DNA of 64,000 nt, taken from contig JAHBMJ010001890.1 in NCBI GenBank assembly GCA_018398765.1, forward strand, positions 20,041 to 84,040, written 5' to 3'. A program made the translations under genes and the position numbers. The notes below the pieces were generated by a model. It searched no databases. It saw only the letters and a program-made list of their open reading frames with translations, and was not told the origin of the DNA. Numbering within the stretch: position 1 is the first letter of the stretch; each line of letters starts with the position of its first letter. Below are positions 58,401 through 64,000 of the stretch, piece by piece. The stretch comes from Chromera velia (taxonomy: Eukaryota > Sar > Chromeraceae).

Positions 58401-61046
58401 TGAAGAAGCGGGCCCCATGCAATCGATCAATCAACTCTTGCGAGTGAGGGAGAGAATGCTTGTCTTTGATAGTGATGCGATTCAAGCCAGTGTAGTCATA
58501 ACACATTCTCATCGAGCCATCTTTCTTTTATACAAAAAGAACAGACGCAGTATAAGAAGAAGCAGACGGTCGGATGAATCCTTGTTCAAGGTATGTATCT
58601 ATTTGTCTCTTCAGCTCATCTGTTTCTCCCACTGACAGCCGATAAGGCAAACGGGCAGAAGGTGAATGACCGGGCTTAAGTTCGATTTTGAAATCCAAAT
58701 AAGGTCCTCTTGACGGTGGCAGATGAGAGAGACGATCGGGAAAAAGAGACGCATGATCTGCCACAATTCTTTTCACATCCTGAGGAACATCCGCATCTGA
58801 TTGAGAGAGAAAAACACGCACGTCCAACAAATCAGGGGCCGACCGGGCAGGATGATCAGACGGAAGAGAAAAAAGAAAGTCAGAAGAGAGAAAATCAGAA
58901 CCCACGTTCCTTCCATCATTCATTCTCCCCTTTCGTTTTCCCTTACTCACTTCAGTTGCATACACGAAGCACTCCTGTTCCCCTTCTCCTGTAGGCTAGT
59001 ATGCCGTCTCCATTTTCACGATGTGGCAGACAGCACCTTTTTAAATTGCTCGTTTGGCCTGTGCAGAAGAAAAGACAGGAGGGCAAGGTTGGTTTTCTTC
59101 ACATGCACCCCCCCGAATAATGATTTCTTGGCCGTTAAAGAAGAAACGAAGAGAACGAGACCAATGACCAAGTTCTGGTTGGTGGACATCACTCCATTTT
59201 CTTCCCAAGATGACATCATAGTCGTCCAGGTCAGCCAGCAATGCACTGACTGTCTCTCGATACCCCTGAATACGAAGGGGAACAGAAGGTGCAGACTCAC
59301 TGACCTCTCGTCCTCTGGGTTCCTTCACGGCCACCCTATATCTCATCGGGGTCCCAAACCTACGAATATACAACTGACGCAGGTGTGTAAACTTGTTATT
59401 AATGAAAATATCATCAGCTCCAATATCATACAAAACTCTGACTGGAGCACGGTGACCTGCAACAGTACCGTGATAGACAAAACCAGTCTCAAACGAATCA
59501 TCCTCATCATCCTCTTCCTCACTCAATTCTTCATCTGTTCTCTGCCTTTTATCTTCCTCAACTTCATAACGTACCGTCAGGTCAGGTTTGACCACGGTCT
59601 CGTCATTCTTGTTTCGGCCTCTGATCGTCCTCACCCCAGCTACCCGTCTCGATCCAGCCTTGCACGCTGGTTGATGTCCACTTGGCTGAGATTGAGGCGA
59701 TCCACCAAAAGAGGGAGACCATGCACGTCTTCTATCACCGAAGCCAAAGCCTTTTCCAGGTGACATGGGTGAACTTGGACTGTCACCTCTCTGTCCAGAC
59801 CTCCCTCTCCCCCCTGTAGGTTGAGTGACTTGATTGATGGGATACGGGAAGGGAAGGGATGGGTAAGGAGGAGGTGGCCAGGGGCTAAGGCCAGGGGTAC
59901 CCAGGCGTCACCCCAAAACCCAGGACAAAAGGGGCAAATCCTGGAGATGCCCTGGGCGGCCACGGAGATCTGGATTGAGACGTTGTTTGAATGGTCTGCA
60001 TGTATGGAGGAAGTTGAGGTCCATTCCTACATGCGGCCATCATGTGGGTGTTTTCCCCACATAGAAGACACCGATTCAGTCTCCCCTTGCTCTCCCACAC
60101 CGTCTGTGGAATCAATGGGTGTCGGGGTGGAAGTCTTCTCGAAGGTCGCACCCCAACACCACACAATTCTATGGGAGCCGGTCCTGTAGGATCAATCACC
60201 GGACTCGGATCAGACGGGGGCCCTCGCGACCAACGGCTTTGAGAGCGTGAACTGGCCTGCTTAAGCCAGATTTCGCTGTCCAACGCCTTCTCCATTGCTT
60301 CGTCTAATATTGCCGGCTCTATCCTGTCAGTCTCATACATAATCCTGGGCGGCAAACCCTCAATATAGTCCTCTACGAGATCCTCCTCACTCGTATTTGT
60401 GATCTTCAACGCGAGAAGGGAAAATTCTTTGTTGTAGTCGTCGACCATCCCTGTGCACCTGAGGGACAACACCTGCTTTCTCGCCTTCCTCCTCTCATAT
60501 TTCTCCTTATACCTGCGTCGTAGCACTTCATGCAACGCAGGCCAGTCTGCAAACCCCATGCCTCTCTTCACACGTAAGTCGAACCAGTCCCTCAGCTCCT
60601 TGCACAGGAAGGACTTCGCGAGGCCAAGCTGACGATGAGGAGCAACATTCACATTCAATTTGGTAAAGTAGTCGTTGGTGTCCGTAATAAACCTCTCCAC
60701 TGTATCGCGGCGTCCAGTGAACTTGTCTAGCTGCTTCAGTGCAATCCAAGGAAGCTGCTCTCGCAGATCAGGGCCCTGAGAGGGCACGACAAGCTGCTGT
60801 GTACCCTCCTCACTCATTGGCAGCACCTGAGGAGGCAACTGTGGAGGTAGAGCTGCAACCCTCGCCACCAGCCCCTCCATGGTCTGCCGCATCATCTCTT
60901 GAGTCTGCTGCAGGCTGGTGATGGACTGTTCAAGGTTGTACAGTGCCGTTCCCACCTGCTCGTTTGTCAAAAGAGCCAAGACTGGAGGTAGTTCTATGAC
61001 AGCAACAGAATTCAGACTGAATACAAACGAATCAAAAAGCCTGTTC

Positions 61047-61067
61047 GAAACCTGGCTCTGCTACCAG
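61047..61067 (-). other. primer binding site of the Ty3/gypsy element
   Basis: Directly inside the 5' LTR, the minus strand reads TGGTAGCAGAGCCAGGTTTC. This is complementary to a tRNA 3' end ending in TACCA, most like a tRNA-Met. The match appears to run on into the T-arm sequence (GTTCGAA). Confidence 0.75.
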
Positions 61068-61069
61068 AT

Positions 61070-61364
61070 TGTAAGCAGAATACGGGGCTAGAACTCTCAA
61101 CGCTAACGATGTGCATTCAGAGTTCATAGACTATAAGAGTTTGACCTAGAGAGGTTCGTACATTGTTCCTTCGATCAAGCCAGTCCAACGATCGTTAGCG
61201 ATCGTTAGCTAATTCGAATGCATGCAGATCGATGTCACTTTATTCAGTCCTGTGCCAAACCACACTTATTGAAGTCCGCGTGCGCATCGCCGCAGCGCCG
61301 CCGGCCTCGCGGCTTTGCCACTCCGCGGGCCTGTCGCGTACTTGCCGCTCGTAGCCGGCCTACA
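61070..61364 (-). repeat. 5' LTR of the Ty3/gypsy element
   Basis: About 295 bp. Compared with the other LTR, all substitutions I see are transitions, and there is one single-base length difference. Confidence 0.95.
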
Positions 61365-62090
61365 GTTATCTTAAGTAATCTTGAGTCCTGATTGTGAACT
61401 CGCAAAAAAAATCTGATTAAAAAAAAAAAAACTATCTATAGTGTATCGATCGATCGATGGCTTAGACAACTGTGAAGACACGCAATTGATAGCTTATATT
61501 GACAATATTTTACCAATGAGAAAATTTCTAGGAAAATTCATTCTTTTTTTGCTAGTTTTTTAGTATATACATGCACTTCAAGTGTAAGCTGAATTTGCTT
61601 CACAATTTAACTGCGTTGGATTTTGTCTGCGTCTTTACACTGAAGTTGGCAAGTTGCTGCAATTTTGAGCTTTGCAGCAACAAAGCCCATTAACAACGAG
61701 CATCAAAAAGTGTAAGCACGCAACTTTTAATCCAGCCTTCTCCTAGGCATTCTTTCGGCCACCCACGCCCGCTCAATTCGGAAGAATCCGATAACATGCA
61801 CGTCAGCCGGAGCTCCTCCTCTCCCCTCTTTTTCGTTCTACCCTCTGCCGTAGCTTTCCCATGATGCCCCTGCCATTGTTTGAGCAGTGCGTGTCCACAA
61901 GCTCGAAGAGACCCGTACTATAGAAACAATTAAACAATCTTGGCGAGTCTTCGAGGGAAGCCCTCGACATAAATGAAATTTACCCATGCACCCCTGCCGT
62001 CCAATCTGATGGATTCATGCGAGCGCCCACCCAGTGGCACCTCCTGCCCTTCCTTTCCAACAGTCAGCGTAAGAAGAGAGATCGAACCCA
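61365..62090. other. intergenic, AT-rich then mixed
   Basis: Flank of the retroelement. No gene recognised. Confidence 0.6.
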
Positions 62091-62802
62091 GTCTGTGTCT
62101 TTCCAATTCAGGGGCTGTCTGTGTCTGTTGGTCTCTCTGTGCATGCAGTCTGTGTCTTTCCAATTCAGGGGCTGTCTGTATCTGTTGGTCTCTCTGTGCA
62201 TGCAGTCTGTGTCTTTCCAATTCAGGGTTTGTCTGTGTCTGTTGGTCTCTCTGTGCATGGAGTCTGTGTCTTTCCAATTCAGGGTCTGTCTGTGTCTGTT
62301 GGTCTCTCTGTGCATGCAGTCTGTGTCTTTCCAATTTAGGGTCTGTCTGTGTCTGTTGGTCTCTCTGTGCATGCAGTCTGTGTCTTTCCAATTCAGGGTC
62401 TGTCTGTGTCTGTTGGTCTCTCTGTGCATGCAGTCTGTGTCTTTCCAATTCAGGGTCTGTCTGTGTCTGTTGGTCTCTCTGTGCATGCAGTCTGTGTCTT
62501 TCCAATTCAGGGTCTGTCTATGTCTGTTGGTCTGTCTGTGTATGCAGTCTGTGTCTTTCCAGTTCAGGGTCTGTCTGTGTCTGTGGGTCTCTCTGTGCAT
62601 GCAGTCTGTGTCTTTCCAATTTAGGGTCTGTCTGTGTCTGTTGGTCTCTCTGTGCATGCAGTCTGTGTCTTTCCAATTTAGGGTCTGTCTGTGTCTGTTG
62701 GTCTCTCTGTGCATGGAGTCTGTGTCTGTGGGTCTCTCTGTGCATGCAGTCTGTGTCTTTCCAATTCAGGGTCTGTCTGTGTCTGTTGGTCTCTCTGTGC
62801 AT
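62091..62802. repeat. 57-bp minisatellite, about 12 units
   Basis: The unit GTCTGTGTCTTTCCAATTCA... repeats every 57 bases with few changes; two units near the right end are rearranged. Because 57 is a multiple of three, several frames on both strands stay open (for example a 19-residue HRLHAQRDQQTQTDPELER repeat on the minus strand). Coding is therefore not demonstrated. Confidence 0.95.
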
Positions 62803-63909
62803 GCCAAGTGTGCCTTCCCTGTGTCTATAGTGACTGACACTGACTGTCTGTGATTCTCTATATGATTCTCTGGTACTTTTGGGTCTGCATGCCTGCCCCA
62901 TTCCATTCAAAAAAAGAAAAGAAAACATGATCAGACCCACCATGGAGGAGAAGCTCCTCTGAAACCTCCTCCCGGGTCTCCGTGTCCTGGTGTTCTGAAT
63001 CACAATCTGCAGAGGTCCACGCATGTATAGCGCAGCGGTCTTAGACGTGCAATGCGAGAAGTGAGAGAAAGCGGAGCAGATACGTTTTTCGTAGGGGAGC
63101 GCAAGGGCAAACCGAGAAGAAGACTGGGAGAGGGAAACAAGAGAATGGGAGAGGGAGGGAGAGAGAGAGGCGGCCAAGTCGTCGGGGCGCCAGGTAAACC
63201 CTCCAAGGCAGTCCGCCTACATGGCTAGGTCGTCCCATCGCGAAGAGGTCGGAAGAGGTGCATGCAGGGAAATAGAGGGAGGAGCAACTGAATTAAATTT
63301 AGCACACATTCGCTGTCTGCATGAGCAACAGAATTTCTTTTGCCCGGCAGTGCATGGGCGACCTTCCCTCCGTCTTTTTGTATTTTGCAGATCCGCGCGA
63401 AGGGCCAGCCTCAGGCTAACGCCTGAGTGATTGAGACTGCATGCATCGGCGTCCTTTCCGGGGAAAGCCACAGCATTGCAAAAGCCCCAAAGAGCAAAAC
63501 ACCAAAAGACGTGCCAGAAACACGCAAATGACCCACCTCGCAGTATCGACTGCAGTCCTTGCAGACCTGTTGATCTCATCCTTGCACAACTTTCCATGCA
63601 GCTTTCTTCGCAGCGTGCCACCCATCGGATGCTCTTGGATGGTTCGGCCCCTCCCCCAAGGCCATCCCGCACTCGCGGCTCCTCTCCTCCCCGCCCGCCG
63701 ACAACGCTCTCCCTCAAACAGCATCTCTGGCCGGGTCCTCACTAACCCCATCGCCCGCAGGAGGTACATCACGTCGCTCTCGGATGTCATCAGGAGTCCG
63801 ACGACTCGGCCGCACGAGAGAGATAGAAGAGAGAAATAGCAGAGAGGGAGAAGTTTGGATCGAGGGTGCAGACAGGACGAAGACGTGTTGTATCTCACTT
63901 TGACCCGAC
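62803..63909. other. right-hand region, no gene recognised
   Basis: Several minus-strand frames of 60-166 codons occur, and GC content rises at 63560-63720. None shows a family I know. Parts may be exons of a minus-strand gene that starts beyond the window. Confidence 0.4.
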
Positions 63910-63981
63910 CTTCCGAGGATGTCTTTCCATTTCAACGATTTCCGCAAAAATTGCTCTGCAGTTCCTCGTGATCAAAGTCGC
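63910..63981 (-). CDS. possible exon of an unrecognised minus-strand gene (partial)
   Basis: On the minus strand a CTGCAG acceptor is followed by 72 open bases, ending at a GTCGGGTC donor like others in this window. One frame reads ATLITRNCRAIFAEIVEMER. The exon-like look is the only support. The product is unknown. Confidence 0.3.
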
Positions 63982-64000
63982 CTGCAGCATGCACAGGAGA

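Larger units (their letters stand above)
55167..61364 (-). mobile_element. Ty3/gypsy LTR retrotransposon, chromovirus type (fossil, broken)
   Basis: Element on the minus strand, about 6.2 kb, with both LTRs. Parts in order: Gag at about 59.9-61.0 kb with a CCHC zinc knuckle (CLLCGENTHMMAAC); protease at about 59.0-59.8 kb with a DIGA active-site region; reverse transcriptase at about 57.8-59.0 kb; RNase H at about 57.3-57.9 kb; integrase at about 55.9-57.3 kb; and near the end a chromodomain-like module (YLVWWEGE). The order protease, RT, RNase H, integrase, chromodomain places it in the chromovirus branch of Metaviridae. The coding part is split over several frames, so the copy is broken, with roughly four breaks. 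The two LTRs differ at about 11 of 294 positions, which suggests fairly young age. No host calibration is available. A possible, imperfect target duplication (ATAAT/ATAAC) flanks it. Confidence 0.95.

Noticed and set aside
61040-61067. Partial tRNA gene
   Set aside because: It lies exactly at the LTR boundary and is the complement of a tRNA 3' end: a primer binding site.

Overview
The window looks like nuclear DNA of a flagellated, probably photosynthetic protist. Genes carry many short exons with pyrimidine-rich, microsatellite-filled introns ending in GCAG. There is a spliceosomal U6 gene, a motile-cilium gene (CFAP61), two starch-binding-domain proteins, a chromodomain Ty3/gypsy retroelement and a LINE tail. 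A chromerid-type alveolate (Chromera/Vitrella) is my best guess. That rests on gene style, not on a search.

Layout. 1-6.8 kb: a ten-exon plus-strand gene for a membrane-anchored PNPOx-like flavin-fold protein, with a possible extra 5' exon. 6.8-13 kb: no recognisable gene, one 136-bp tandem duplication, then an AT-rich island. 13.1-15.0 kb (minus): RING / TRAF zinc finger / MATH protein. 15.34-15.45 kb (minus): U6 snRNA. 16.0-28.8 kb (plus): a 24-exon CFAP61 gene of about 1890 codons whose phases all join. 28.8-32.6 kb: simple repeats and AT-rich DNA. 32.8-34.2 kb (plus): ankyrin-repeat protein with a hydrophobic C-terminal half. 36.5-42.7 kb: two divergent paralogues, each with an N-terminal CBM20 domain, a basic KRRRSE patch and a long tandem array of an 18-residue Cys/His repeat. 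44.4-45.25 kb: 5'-truncated LINE tail. 45.6-54.0 kb (minus): TM9SF/nonaspanin gene interrupted by a 452-base assembly gap that hides one or more exons. 55.2-61.4 kb (minus): a broken chromovirus-type LTR retrotransposon with two about 294-bp LTRs. 62.1-62.8 kb: a 57-bp minisatellite. The right edge may hold the end of another minus-strand gene.

Two observations stand out. First, the CBM20 plus Cys/His-repeat paralogue pair is a domain architecture I do not recognise. Second, splice junctions are repeatedly duplicated locally: four exon/intron boundaries in three genes, plus one similar duplication inside an intron. Two of these loci share the same filler tail directly before the downstream copy, which could be the trace of a very short insertion element or of a repair process acting at introns. 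Most donors here are GTC(A/T/G)GT rather than GTRAGT and often grade into tetranucleotide microsatellites.

Exon boundaries were worked out by eye from splice signals, reading phase and family similarity. They have no transcript support.
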